Below are positions 43,324 through 53,700 of a stretch of 64,000 nucleotides of DNA, piece after piece (position 1 is the stretch's first letter; every line of letters starts with the position of its first letter). The DNA is taken from NCBI GenBank assembly GCA_026936335.1, contig JAPMXV010000068.1, positions 62,001 through 126,000 on the forward strand, read 5' to 3'. The DNA comes from Mantamonas sphyraenae (lineage: Eukaryota; CRuMs; Mantamonadidae). Both the position numbers and the translations under genes were made by a program. The notes under the pieces were generated by a model that saw only the letters and a list, made by a program, of their open reading frames with translations, did not search any database and was not told the DNA's origin.

Positions 43324-43398
43324 GTCGCAGTTGTGGTGCGGCCGACGGCGCAAAAGAAGACTCCACACACGCATCAGCGTTGCACACTTGGCCCACCG
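43324..43398. promoter_or_regulatory. Divergent promoter region, Ecm29 / Ax_dynein_light gene 1
   Basis: There are 75 bases between start codons. It contains GCGGCCGACGGCGC but no TATA or CCAAT box that I can see. Confidence 0.4.
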
Positions 43399-46300
43399 AT
43401 GTCACGAAACACACAGGGAGCCAGTGGGGGTGTGCGCTTCACGGTGGTGCGCAACAAGAAGCCAATCAAGAGTGTGGAAAAGTCGCTTGCGTCTGCTGGT
43501 TTGCTCAACACGGCCAAGGTGGGCCATGGGGGCAAGCACGGACACGGCAAGTCGCCCAAAGGGGGTTCGCGTGTGCAGGGCACACCGAAACAGGGCAACA
43601 CAGGCCATTTGGGCGACGGAGCAGGCGGCGGGAGGAAGGTGAGGGCCAATGCCCGGTTTTGACCGTTCCATTTCTGCAGGATTGCACAGCAGCGCTGTGG
43701 CTGACACCAGAGCGATGCAGGCGTCACCTGGACGGGAATTGCAGGGGCAAGGGACAGTAGGACAGAGTATGCCGGGTCAGAAACAGGGAGATTTGTCACC
43801 CAGGGGAAGCAGCGGGCTGGTGAAACCGGGACGCACGGCAGCGATGCAGGTGGGCCACGTGACACAGCACAACCGGCTACGCCGAGGCCCCAAGGGCAAC
43901 ACAGTGGTGGCTGGACAGGGACCACCGAGTGCCACAGCAGCAAACCTGCAGATGAGCACACGCAGGGCAAGCCAAACATCACATGGGGCAGGCGAGAGCG
44001 CAGAAGGCGAGGAGGAAGAGGAGGCGCTCGCGCTCGTGACCCAACCTGTGTTTTCCACCGACGCCGGATGGGCACTGACGGCAGAGCCGATGATGGTGCA
44101 GGTGGTGACTGTCCAATCACCACCCAAAGGGGACAAGGACAACAAGGAGGCGGAGGGAGGGCGGCGTAGCAGCTCGCAAGCATCGTTGTCTCGTCCGGGC
44201 AGTGCGCGAGGCGAGACATCGCCACGCAGCGTAGGAGACACAACCGAACTGAGTCGCACACCGTCGCCCAGCACCATGCTGGACCCTCGCAGGCTGTCGA
44301 CGTCTCGCGCGGGAAGTGCGCTGTCGCTGCGGAGCGACGACAGCGTCGACGAAGCTGTGCTGACGATGTGGCCCGAGACGTTTGACGCGCACCAGCAAGA
44401 GCGCGGACGCAGGCGGCAGGAACGACAGGCAAAGAGAGAGGCGGAGAAGAAGAAGCAGACGACGGCTGGGCAGGCAAAGGAACAGGAGCAAGAGCGAGGG
44501 GATGGGGACGGGACAACAGACACGCACGAGGAAGCAAGAGACAAGGGACGCACAAAACGATCGGACAGCGTTTCGACACAGGGGACACACACATCGACGA
44601 CAAATGCGCCCATGGCAGACAGCGTGGAACGTGCGTTGCGTGTGATGCCTCTGGACACACGCTTCTCCGTGGAACGGGACGGGACGTGGCAACGGCAACG
44701 ATCGCGAAGCAACAGCATCAGCAGCCAAACGTCCGACCTGGGCTCCAACCTGGCTGTGGACGAGCTGCCCACGTACTCGCCCTCGTTGGTGTCGATTTCC
44801 GAGAGCAAGGACATTGGCCACTTTGCACCACTGCAGGCCGGCAGCGACAGCCCCACGGGTGTGGGAAGTCCCGGCATTGTGGGCCACCGCTCGCCATCGG
44901 TGATGCTGGACAGGCCACGATCGCGAGCTCGCAAGGCAGCGTCGTCGCGGGAAGGACGTCGCACGCCGGCGGCCGTGAGCATGCTTCACCAGGTGAGTCC
45001 ACGGTACATGCCCATGCCCAGGTTAGTGGAGACGCCTCAGGAAGGGGACGAGGAGGCGCGTGCAGACTTTGTCTCGCGTCACGCAGACAAGCACAAGCAG
45101 ACAATGAGTCCGCAGGCGCTGGATGCCCTGCACATGCTGCAACACGATCCCAACGACTGGCGCTACGAGGATGGCTACTTTGTGCCCAATCGCTCGGATG
45201 CCATCAGTCCCGAGACGCTGTTCCAGTCGACGGTGGAGCTGGTGGAGAAGGCAAAGGAAATCGAACGGCTGAAACGCGAGGCGCTGCACCGCAAGCAGCA
45301 CACGATCGACGTGCCACGCAAGCCCAGGCGGCGCAAGAAGCAGGGTGGAGGGAGTCAGGCAGGCACTGCTGGCCATACGTCGTCGTCGCCGCCCAAGGGA
45401 GGATCACCACCCAGGCAGCAGCATCGCAAGATCGCGCCGACACGGATCCCCGAAGAGTTTCACAGGTTCACAGAGTATCCCGTTCGTGCAGGAGACACGG
45501 AAAAGTCGCTGATTGAACGCGGCATTCTGCGCTCAAAGGACCGCGGCTTTGTGCAGCGGTGGTTCCCGTCAGAGCGGCCATCAGACAATCGGGCCGAGGT
45601 GGAACAGCTTGAAGAGACGCTGGACGAAATGCTGGAGCGTGTGCGCACAGACACACAGAGTGCAGGGGGCATGCTGGACAGGCTGCACACAGAGAAGGAG
45701 GTGTACGATGTGGTGCTGAGCGAGCTCATCCGGCAGGTGTCCCACCATTGCCAGGAGCGGGGAGAGCTGCTGACGCGCGTGTGCACCGAGTTTGTGACGA
45801 TGGGTGTGCGCGACCTGCCACACTTGGTGGCACGGGAAAAACGACGACGCAAGGAGCAGAAGGAAAAGGTGGAACGGTTGACAGCACAGCTGGCCGCAAC
45901 GACGGCAGAGCGGGACCTGCTGCACGCACGGGTGGCGGAGCTGGAGCACTCTGTGCAGCGGCTGGAAGAGGACAACAACGACCTGCGCAACGTGCTCCAG
46001 CTCACACGGGAGCACACGCTGAAGCAGCAGTGGCGACAGCAGGAGGACACGGACGGCGAGGAGGAAGTCGAGGGTGACGACGACGACATGGACGACGGCG
46101 ACCCGCAAGACATGGATGGAAACGGCGAGGGAGACACACACACGGGCAAAGGGGTGTATGCAACAGGCGTCACACGTGACCAGGGCGAGAGGCAGCCACG
46201 CGTGCCGTCACCGCACAACCGTGAAATGGCCAGTCTGCGAAACAGGCTCTGGGAGGGCATGTCACAGGCAGATCGGGACGCATACGACCCCGAAACATCC

Positions 46301-46756
46301 AAAGTGCCCAATGTGGGACCAGGAGATAACCATCTGCCGAGCTGGGCCAAGGGAGGAGGCGCACGTGACGAGATGCCCACGGCTGCGCAGGCACGCAACC
46401 GCAGACGGCGACAGAGCACAAGCAGTGACTCGAGCGCACGCATCAGTGGACCTTTGCCGCAGATGGTTGTATCCGGATCGGCAGAGGGCCAGAACGAAGA
46501 GTCAAAGGCAAAGCCGGGCAGCCAACCCGATTCGCCGCGTCGCCACAAACTGATCGTTCAGCTGAACCCCAAGCGACCTCGCGCGCGCTCCAAGCACAAG
46601 AGTCTTGTGTCCGAGTCTGTGTTTAGCTCACCCAAGCCCAAGTGGATGCAGCTTGCACAGGAGGAAGATGACGATGACGACAACGATTCGATCTTTGACG
46701 GCGAGTTTCTTGGCGAGGGCGGCGAGGTGGCTGAAGATTGGACAGAGAATGTGTAA
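43399..46756 (+). CDS. AXDND1-like protein with Ax_dynein_light-type coiled coil (gene 1)
   Basis: Exons 43399-43638 and 43721-46756 (phase 0; intron GTGAGG...GATGCAG, 82 bases) encode 1091 residues. The intron is inferred: the upstream frame otherwise stops at 43662, and an alternative without splicing starts at 43649. The first 600 residues are low-complexity, basic and Ser/Gln-rich. A conserved block begins with IPEEFHRFTEYPVRAGD and is followed by EVYDVVLSELIRQVSHHCQERGELL, the signature of axonemal dynein light chain p28/DNALI1-type domains, and a long coiled coil. AXDND1, the closest animal arrangement, is a flagellar protein needed for sperm tail assembly. A role in inner-arm dynein docking or flagellar assembly is inferred. 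The stop is 5 bases from the TRAPPC13 stop. Confidence 0.72.
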
Positions 46757-46761
46757 TGTAA

Positions 46762-47948
46762 TCAAGTTGATTGCTCCTCAGGCGTGGATTCGTCTCCAGG
46801 TGTGGGTTCCGCTCCAGGTGTGGGTTCCTCCTCAGCGGCAGGTTCCTCCTCAGCGGCTGGCTCCTCCTCAGCGGTAGGTTCCTCCTCAGCGGTAGGTTCC
46901 TCCTCAGCGGCTGGCTCCTCCTCAGCGGTAGGTTCCTCCTCAGCGGTAGGTTCCTCCTCAGCGGTAGGTTCCTCCTCAGCGGTACCCTCCTCCTCAGCGG
47001 CACCCTCCTCACCGTCAGCGGCACCCTCCTCCTCGGCGTCAGCACCTTCCTCCACTTGTTCCTCTTCCTCGCCTGTTCCCTCCTCCTGACCCTCCTGATC
47101 ATCTCCCTCGGTCTCGAGGGTGTGCTCATCGTGCGCTTCACCGGCGACGGCGCTGGCGACAACGGCGGCGACGGCTTCGCTGACATTCTCCTCCTCCTGA
47201 CTCATGACACGCACAGGCACAGAGACAAGCTCGCTGGACTCGACATCCACCACTTCGTCCACAACTTCGGTGACCTCTTGGTGCAACTCCTGTTCCAGGT
47301 CGTCAAGGCCGCATTCTTCCAGCTCCTCCGGGCCAAGCATCTCCTCCTCATCATGTGTGACAATCACATCGCCCAGGTTGTCACACACGTACACGCGTCC
47401 CTCCGAGTCGATCAGCTGAAGTCCTGTGATCCTGCGCATCCCTGGTCGCATTGCAAAGAGCTCCACGTCGACTTCGATTGATTCTCCGGCTTCCACAGAG
47501 CCCAGCGACGTGCCGACCACTCCGTTCAGTGCGATGCCTACCGACTTGCCTCGATTCACGTGCAGCGTCAACTTGACACTGCGTTCCATGTTGTTTGTCA
47601 CCGCCACACGCACTGTGAACGGCGCACTCACCTGCACGCGCGCTGGACTCTGCACAAGCCGCATCTGCACAGGCGATTTGCGTGGCATGCGTCGTTGCAG
47701 GTAGCTTGTCTGCAGCCTGCCCGAGTCCCCAAATGCGTTGCGCCACTTGATTTCCACCTTGCCAATCACCGCCGTCTCTGCATCCTGCAGCGATCGTCCC
47801 AGCGGCGTCAATTTGTACAGAAACTGCCGAATGTCGTTCGGCTCCATGTAAAACACGTTGTTGAATGTGCTCTGGCTCTCCCCGCGCAGCTTGGCCACAA
47901 GGCCCTTCAGAAGCTCGTTCTTGTCGTCTGAATCGCCTCCACCGCTGC

Positions 47949-47982
<34 letters not shown>

Positions 47983-48933
47983 GCTTCCTCCACCTCCACT
48001 CGCACTCTTGTCTCCGTTTGCACTTGGCACCGCACTCAGATCCTGGAAAGCAAAGTGTTTGGCAGGCTCAAAGTTGACGGCGTTCACGTACAGGTGCGAC
48101 GGCGTGTTGTTCTGCAGCTGCATCTCGAGGAACACGGACGAATCCATGCTGTGCGTCTTGGTCTTGACACCCAGCGGGTTCATCACCTGGAACTTGAAGA
48201 ACTTGCGAAAGTACTTCTTCTCGCCCTCCACCTCGCCGATGCGATCCAGCGCGTACGACACCGAACACACCAGGATGTGGATGCCAATCTCCTTCACCTC
48301 GTGGCTCACGAGGAAATCCATGGCCTTGAACGGGCCAAACGGCTTTGGCTGTTCGGGAGTCCAGTCAAGCAGCGCAAAGCGTGTGGTCGACGTCTGCAAC
48401 TCAGCCTGAACACACACACACGCAGCCATCCCCGCGTCAGCATTCACACGCACACATGCACTCCACTACCCTCTCTGTGCCACTCACCTTGACGTTTGAA
48501 ATCTTTACTGGCTGCTCCGTGATGTTGGACACGTTGAAATAGCCCCGGAACGTCTCGCCAAGATAGATGTTGCTGAGGGCAAGGAGGGAAATCAGTTCGC
48601 CGCGTTAGCCATTCCACCCGCAGCCGCCTGTGACGACACCCTTTCACAACCATACACGCATCCCACGCTTGCCACGTGTCCATTGCACCCATGTGTGTTT
48701 CCTCTGCCCTTCTGTGGCACTCACCCAAAGCTGCTCGGCAGCAGAAGCGCTTCGCTCAGTCCCAGCCTGTTGATGGACGGCGACCAGCCCTCCTGCGGCG
48801 TATCGCTCAGCAGCCGCGTGTCGTTCTTTTCCCCGTAATAGTCTGTTTTGGCGTCGTGGCTCAGTCCCAGCCGGTCCATGTCCTCCGAATACAACGGCAG
48901 CGACAACTGGAACTTGGGCGGCGCCAGTCGCAT
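46762..48933 (-). CDS. TRAPPC13: TRAPPC13 with a long acidic repeat tail
   Basis: Exons 48725-48933, 48488-48572 and 46762-48405 (introns 152 and 82 bases, phases 2 and 0) encode 645 residues. MRLAPPKFQLSLP matches the family start; NIYLGETFRGYFNVSN is the entire small second exon, and HEVKEIGIHILVCSVSY with YFRKFFKFQVMNPLGVKTK is diagnostic DUF974. TRAPPC13 is a peripheral subunit of the TRAPPIII tethering complex (Rab1 exchange factor) in early secretory traffic and autophagy. Two features are added here: a poly-Ser/Gly insert near residue 240 (47944-47981) and, from about residue 500, a highly acidic tail ending in ten or so AEEEP(T/A) hexapeptides. The animal protein is about 417 residues and lacks this tail. 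Confidence 0.92.
46823..46998 (-). repeat. 18-base tandem repeat encoding AEEEP(T/A) hexapeptides
   Basis: About ten near-identical copies of an 18-base unit (plus strand GGTTCCTCCTCAGCGGTA, with GCTGGC variants) lie at the 3' end of TRAPPC13. Copy boundaries stay in frame throughout, giving a Glu-rich periodic tail. Confidence 0.9.
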
Positions 48934-49143
48934 CACTTTTCATCGCACCCCCGCAACCCCCGCACCCCTTGCATGCGTCAGTTTTGTCCTCCATGACCGT
49001 GTCCCACCACCCTCTTTCACCACACGCCACTCTCTTGATTCCCAACACCCACCTCGCAGCGCAAGAAACTGCTCGCTCTCTGCAGACGCGTTGCTGGCCA
49101 TCTCTGCTCGTTTCCCTGGCGCAGGTGTCGCCAGCCAACCCGC

Positions 49144-49761
49144 ATGCAGCTCCAGGCCGCACACAACCTACAGGCTGTGCAGCCTTCAGCTTACATGGCG
49201 GCCGACGACACACAACAACGGCCGCCTCCGGCCTATGTCGACAGCGACGACGACGACGACGACGGCTTTGAACGAAACCGCCGCGAGCTCTCCACCCTCG
49301 TTCAGTCCGTCGCTGCCATGAAGAGGTCACAGGAAGGCGTGCAACGACCTCCTCCTCCCTCTTCCTCTTCCTCCTCTGCTGTGGCCCCTCCTCCGTCTGG
49401 CACCTCTCCGACAACAGCCACCCCTCCACAGCGCACGCCGACGCAGCAGCTGCTGGATGCCGCTGCTGCGGCAAACACCGCCCAAACACAGCCCAAACTC
49501 ATCCCACGCACAGAAACCATTGGTCCTCACCAAGGCAGCAACCGCCTTGTCGTCATTATCACCACGGCCATGGTCGTCCTCCTCTCCTCCATGCTCATAT
49601 TCACCATGGACGAGGATCGCACAAAGCAGGAGCGAGCCCTGAAGGAAGCCATGAGCAGCTGGCTCTTTTACGTCCTCATGCTCATGACCCTCACTCTTGC
49701 AGGCATCACACTGTATCAGCTCTTTAGCACCTTCTTTGACGCCTTCAAGAAGGAGAAATGA
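49144..49761 (+). CDS. Two-helix membrane protein with disordered acidic/Pro-rich N-terminus
   Basis: Encodes 205 residues (or 188 from a Met at 49195). The N-terminal half is disordered: DSDDDDDDGFE, a short helix, then PPPPSSSSSS and Pro/Thr/Ala-rich sequence. Two membrane helices close the protein, NRLVVIITTAMVVLLSSMLIF and FYVLMLMTLTLAGITLYQLF, joined by a charged loop (TMDEDRTKQERALKEAM) and followed by a short FKKEK tail that resembles a dilysine ER-retention end. No family was recognised. The TRAPPC13 start is 210 bases away on the other strand. Confidence 0.65.
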   Translation: MQLQAAHNLQAVQPSAYMAADDTQQRPPPAYVDSDDDDDDGFERNRRELSTLVQSVAAMKRSQEGVQRPPPPSSSSSSAVAPPPSGTSPTTATPPQRTPTQQLLDAAAAANTAQTQPKLIPRTETIGPHQGSNRLVVIITTAMVVLLSSMLIFTMDEDRTKQERALKEAMSSWLFYVLMLMTLTLAGITLYQLFSTFFDAFKKEK

Positions 49762-49892
49762 ACTGCACTGATCCCTTCCCCACCTCCCCCATTCCCCGTG
49801 CTCCCCATCCCCGTGCTCCATTCCATTCCTCCCACCGTTGGTCCTTCCGTCCTGCCCACACGCGACCAACGCAACCAGCAACCGAGCGCCAT

Positions 49893-50618
49893 ATGAGTAA
49901 ACTCGAGCGGTTCGAGCTCACATTGCAGCCGAAACGCATCATTGGCCAACTTCTGACGGCGTTGGAGTCCCTGGAAGGCTCTTTGCACCTGTTGGAGGAT
50001 CCACATGCCAACCGCGAGGCAGCACAGAATCGCCTGCGTGAGGCAGCCGGGTTTGATCTGCGCAAGATCCTCTCCTCCATCCCCAACAGCGGCCACGGCG
50101 TGTTTCTGGACGGAGAGGTGGACGAGGCCACCGTGGTGGGCATTTACCCGGGTGTGGTGTACCATCCGTTGGACCCGTGTCTCTTCCCGTCCCTGGGCAA
50201 CGACTACATGTTGCGTCGCAACGACGGCGTCTTTATCGACGGCAAGTCCACGGGCTGGTCCCGCATATGCTACCACGCCGCCGCCGCTCGCCACAACATG
50301 CCTCCTCTGCTCATGTGCGACTCCACGTGGATGGAAAACACACACGAGTTTTGGCGTTTTGCCAACCCGCTCGCCTGCGGCCAGCGCATCAACCACACTC
50401 CAGACGAACTCCCGTGCAACGTCATCTACTACGGCGTCAACCTTCCCTCTTCCGTGCCTCTCGAGCAGCGTCAGCTCCTGCCCAACGTCTTTCATGGCCC
50501 CAACATCTATGGCTGCGCCATCAAAACCATCGCCATGGTCACCGTGCGACCGGTGGCCAATGAGGAGCTCTTTTCCGACTATCGCTTCATTTCTGGCGTG
50601 GGAACAAACACGGCCTGA
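49893..50618 (+). CDS. SETD9-like SET-domain protein
   Basis: Encodes 241 residues from ATG 49893. The SET fold is visible as GHGVFLDGEVDEATVVGIYPG, then RRNDGVFIDGKSTGWSR, CDSTWMENTHEFWRFANPLA, GQRINHTPDELPCNVIYYG and EELFSDYR at the end. YPG..Y, DGV.IDG, NPLA.GQ..N and ELFS.Y are shared with animal SETD9, a poorly characterised candidate lysine methyltransferase. There are no pre-SET or post-SET Cys clusters, so no zinc-bound post-SET channel. Whether it methylates histones or other proteins cannot be told. The stop is 42 bases from that of the convergent LRRIQ1-like gene. Confidence 0.78.
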   Translation: MSKLERFELTLQPKRIIGQLLTALESLEGSLHLLEDPHANREAAQNRLREAAGFDLRKILSSIPNSGHGVFLDGEVDEATVVGIYPGVVYHPLDPCLFPSLGNDYMLRRNDGVFIDGKSTGWSRICYHAAAARHNMPPLLMCDSTWMENTHEFWRFANPLACGQRINHTPDELPCNVIYYGVNLPSSVPLEQRQLLPNVFHGPNIYGCAIKTIAMVTVRPVANEELFSDYRFISGVGTNTA

Positions 50619-50660
50619 GCTCCACTCCTCGTCACCATCCCTGCCGTGGTCCCTTGTATG

Positions 50661-50727
50661 TCACCGAGGAGCGCGAGGAGCTGCTCGACGACGACCTGCT
50701 TCCTGTGCTCCTCCTCCCATTCGCATA

Positions 50728-50764
<37 letters not shown>

Positions 50765-53700
50765 CCGCTTCCAGCTCGATACCGCTGCTGCTGCTGCTGC
50801 TGCTGCTGCCGACCACACCCATGCCCATGCCGCTGCCTTGGCCGCCGCTGGCGCCTCGGATGGGTGGCAACATCGGTGTGCTCACCACAGCGCCCTGTTC
50901 GTACGACCACTGGGAGCTGGCCCGGCTGTAAACACTCTCTGCCTCACTGTGCACACTCGCCGAATCCTCCATCACCAGATTGTTGCGCATCACGTCCACA
51001 TCCCGCGCGTACTCCTCCATCAGCCGTTGCCTCGGCGAAGGGTCACGCAATGAATACGCACTCACGTCGCTGAGTTCGCTCTGATCCAATGAATACCCGT
51101 AACCATCGTATCCACCGCCGTTGAGCGACGACGCCCCCAGCTCCAGTCGGATTCGAGGCACCGACGCCCCTTGCTTGCGGCTCGATCCACGTCCACGACG
51201 ACTGCTCCCAGTCACACTGCCGTTCCCGCTGCTGCCGCTTCCCTTCCTTGCGCTGCTCCCACCGCCACCGCGCGGTGGCACACTGCCCTTTAGGCGTTTG
51301 CTCGTGCCAGACACGCCCGCGTTGTGCTGGAAGCGGCGGTACCGCTCCTCTGCCGTCACTGTCTTTTTCTTCTTTGCCCGCTGAAACTTGTTGCGTCGCT
51401 TGATCATCATCTCTGCAATGCGACTGTCGCTGAAGCCCCATTCCTTGGCAATCTGGCTGGCCTCGCTGTCCTCCGCCTCTTCTCGCCGTGCCTGGGCTTT
51501 GCCCTTTTTCGGCGATGACGACGATGCTCCTCCACTGCCTCCACCACTGTCACGCCGCTGCACACGCGCCTCCTCTCGCTGCGCTTCCATCCGCTGGTTT
51601 TCCTTCTGCGCTTGCCTCGCTTGCGCTTGCCTCGCCTCTTCCTCCAGCAAAGCCTCCTGCTGCGCACGTTCCTGGCGCAGCATCTGAGCACGCATCTGTG
51701 CCTCCAGCCCGGCAGGGTACTCTTTCGACAGCATCCCTTCTCCTCCTTGGCCCTGTCTCCCGTAAGCTTGTTCATACTGGGCTCGGAACGATGCGTACGG
51801 ATCGTCCTGGATCTGCTGCTGTTGCTGTTGCTGCTGCTGCTGCTGCAGAGCCCTCACAGCGTGCACTCCTGCGCCAGCCACACCACCACCCATGCCTGAG
51901 ACGTCGTTGGCAGTCTCGTTCCTGTCATGGGCTTGCCACGCTTGACGCTCAGGCTCGGGGGTAGGCGGCACAAACATCTGCGTGTGCAGATCGAGACCTT
52001 CGCTCTCGTCAAAGTGCATCGACGTGCCGGACAGGAACGCATCCATGTCCATGTCCATGCCAAACTCGTCGTCATCCAATCCCAAATCCAGATCCAACGC
52101 ACGTGTGCTCTGCCGCACACGCTGCAGCGTCGCACGCACGCGCCAACCGCGATACGTCGCCTGGATTTGGGTGGCTGCAAACGCACGCTGGCTTCGCCAC
52201 GCGCTCAACTGTGCCGCCAGTGCATGCCTGCGTCGCACTTGCGCCCCTCGCCACACGCTCTGGATGGCCAGCGCAGCGGCCTCATTCACGCCCTGGCGCG
52301 CAGCCTGTCGACGCGCATACACACGCTTCCACCAGCGTTGGAGACACACGCAGCTGCGCACACGACGTAAGCGCGCGTGCAGAAAGGCATAGTGGCCGTG
52401 GCGAACCACCTTTGCACGTCCCATTGCTGCCACTCCGTCGTCCAGTGCCTTCAGTTCTGCCAGCTGGTTCTCTGCAAGCTGTACCTGTTGGTCGTCCCAC
52501 GCCTCTTGCATCCTGCTCTGTTGCTCCACGCTGCTCGCCCCACTCGACTTGATCTGACGCCACACCGCCGCTCGTTGAGTGGCAAACATCGCGCTTGCCT
52601 CCAGCTGCCGCGCCACAGTGCACAGCACCGTCGCCTCAGCCCCATTCACCTCTCGCTCATGCATGCCACGAACCAACCCGGGAATGCGTCGCCAGTGCTT
52701 GCCGTGCACGCTGCCGTCCACCACGCGCCCTTCACGATGCGATGGGTCCATGGCATTTTCCATCTGCTCCAGGGCATGCGGTGGCAACTCTGCCTCTGTG
52801 TCCAACTGTTCCACGAGCCACGGTGCCGCCATGGCCAGCTGGCGGACGCCGCGACGCACACGCATCCGATGCTCAGGCAAAGACCAGGCCGAATTCTCTG
52901 CGCGCACACGTTCATCTGCCCCAATCACGTGGTTATCCAGATCACGCACCTGTGCCGGCAACGCTGCAATGCACTCCAGCCGGTAGTTGTCTGCGTTGCT
53001 CAGCGGGTTGTCGTTCAGCTGCACGTTTACCAGCCGCATCAGCTTGGCCAGCCCGCCCACGTCCTCCAATCGCTGCAGCTCGTTGAACGACAGGTTGAGC
53101 CACGTCAACATGGGTGTGCTGTCCAGACCCGCCACCTGTGTCAGCCGGTTGTCGCTGACATCCAGGTACACCAGTTTCGGAAGACCCTGCAGGCGCGGCA
53201 ACGCGGTCACCGCGTTTCCCTGCAGGAACAGCCGCTCCAGCATTGGGTTGTCCCACTGCGCCGGCAGCTCTTGGATGTTGTTGTTGTACAGAATCAGCGT
53301 GTGCAAGAGCGGGCACCCTTCCAGGCCTTCGATCGTTTCCAGGTTGTTGCGTCCTACGTCCAGCTTCTGCAGCTGCCGCAGCGTCTGCAGGCCCTCCAGG
53401 CGTCGGATCCCGTTGCGGTACAACAGCAGTCGCTGCAGGTGCACGCATGCCTCCAGTCCCTGGATGCGCTCCAAGCGGTTGCTTTCCAACACCAGTTCGC
53501 GCAACTGCACGCATTCGTCCAGGCCACCCATCTCTGTGATCTCGTTGATGGCAAGGTTCACCATACGCAGCTCTCGGTTGCGTTGCAACCCACCCATGTG
53601 TGCCAGCTTGTTGTCGCGTGCCATCAGGGTGCGCAGGTCGCGCAGGCAATCCAGCCCGCTCAGATCCTGCAACTCGTTCACATTCACGTTCAGATGCTTC

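Noticed and set aside
43649-46756. Starting the AXDND1-like gene at 43649
   Set aside because: This start lies within the end of the upstream small frame; an 82-base intron with good splice sites joins both into one phase-0 reading frame. The unspliced start remains a fallback.
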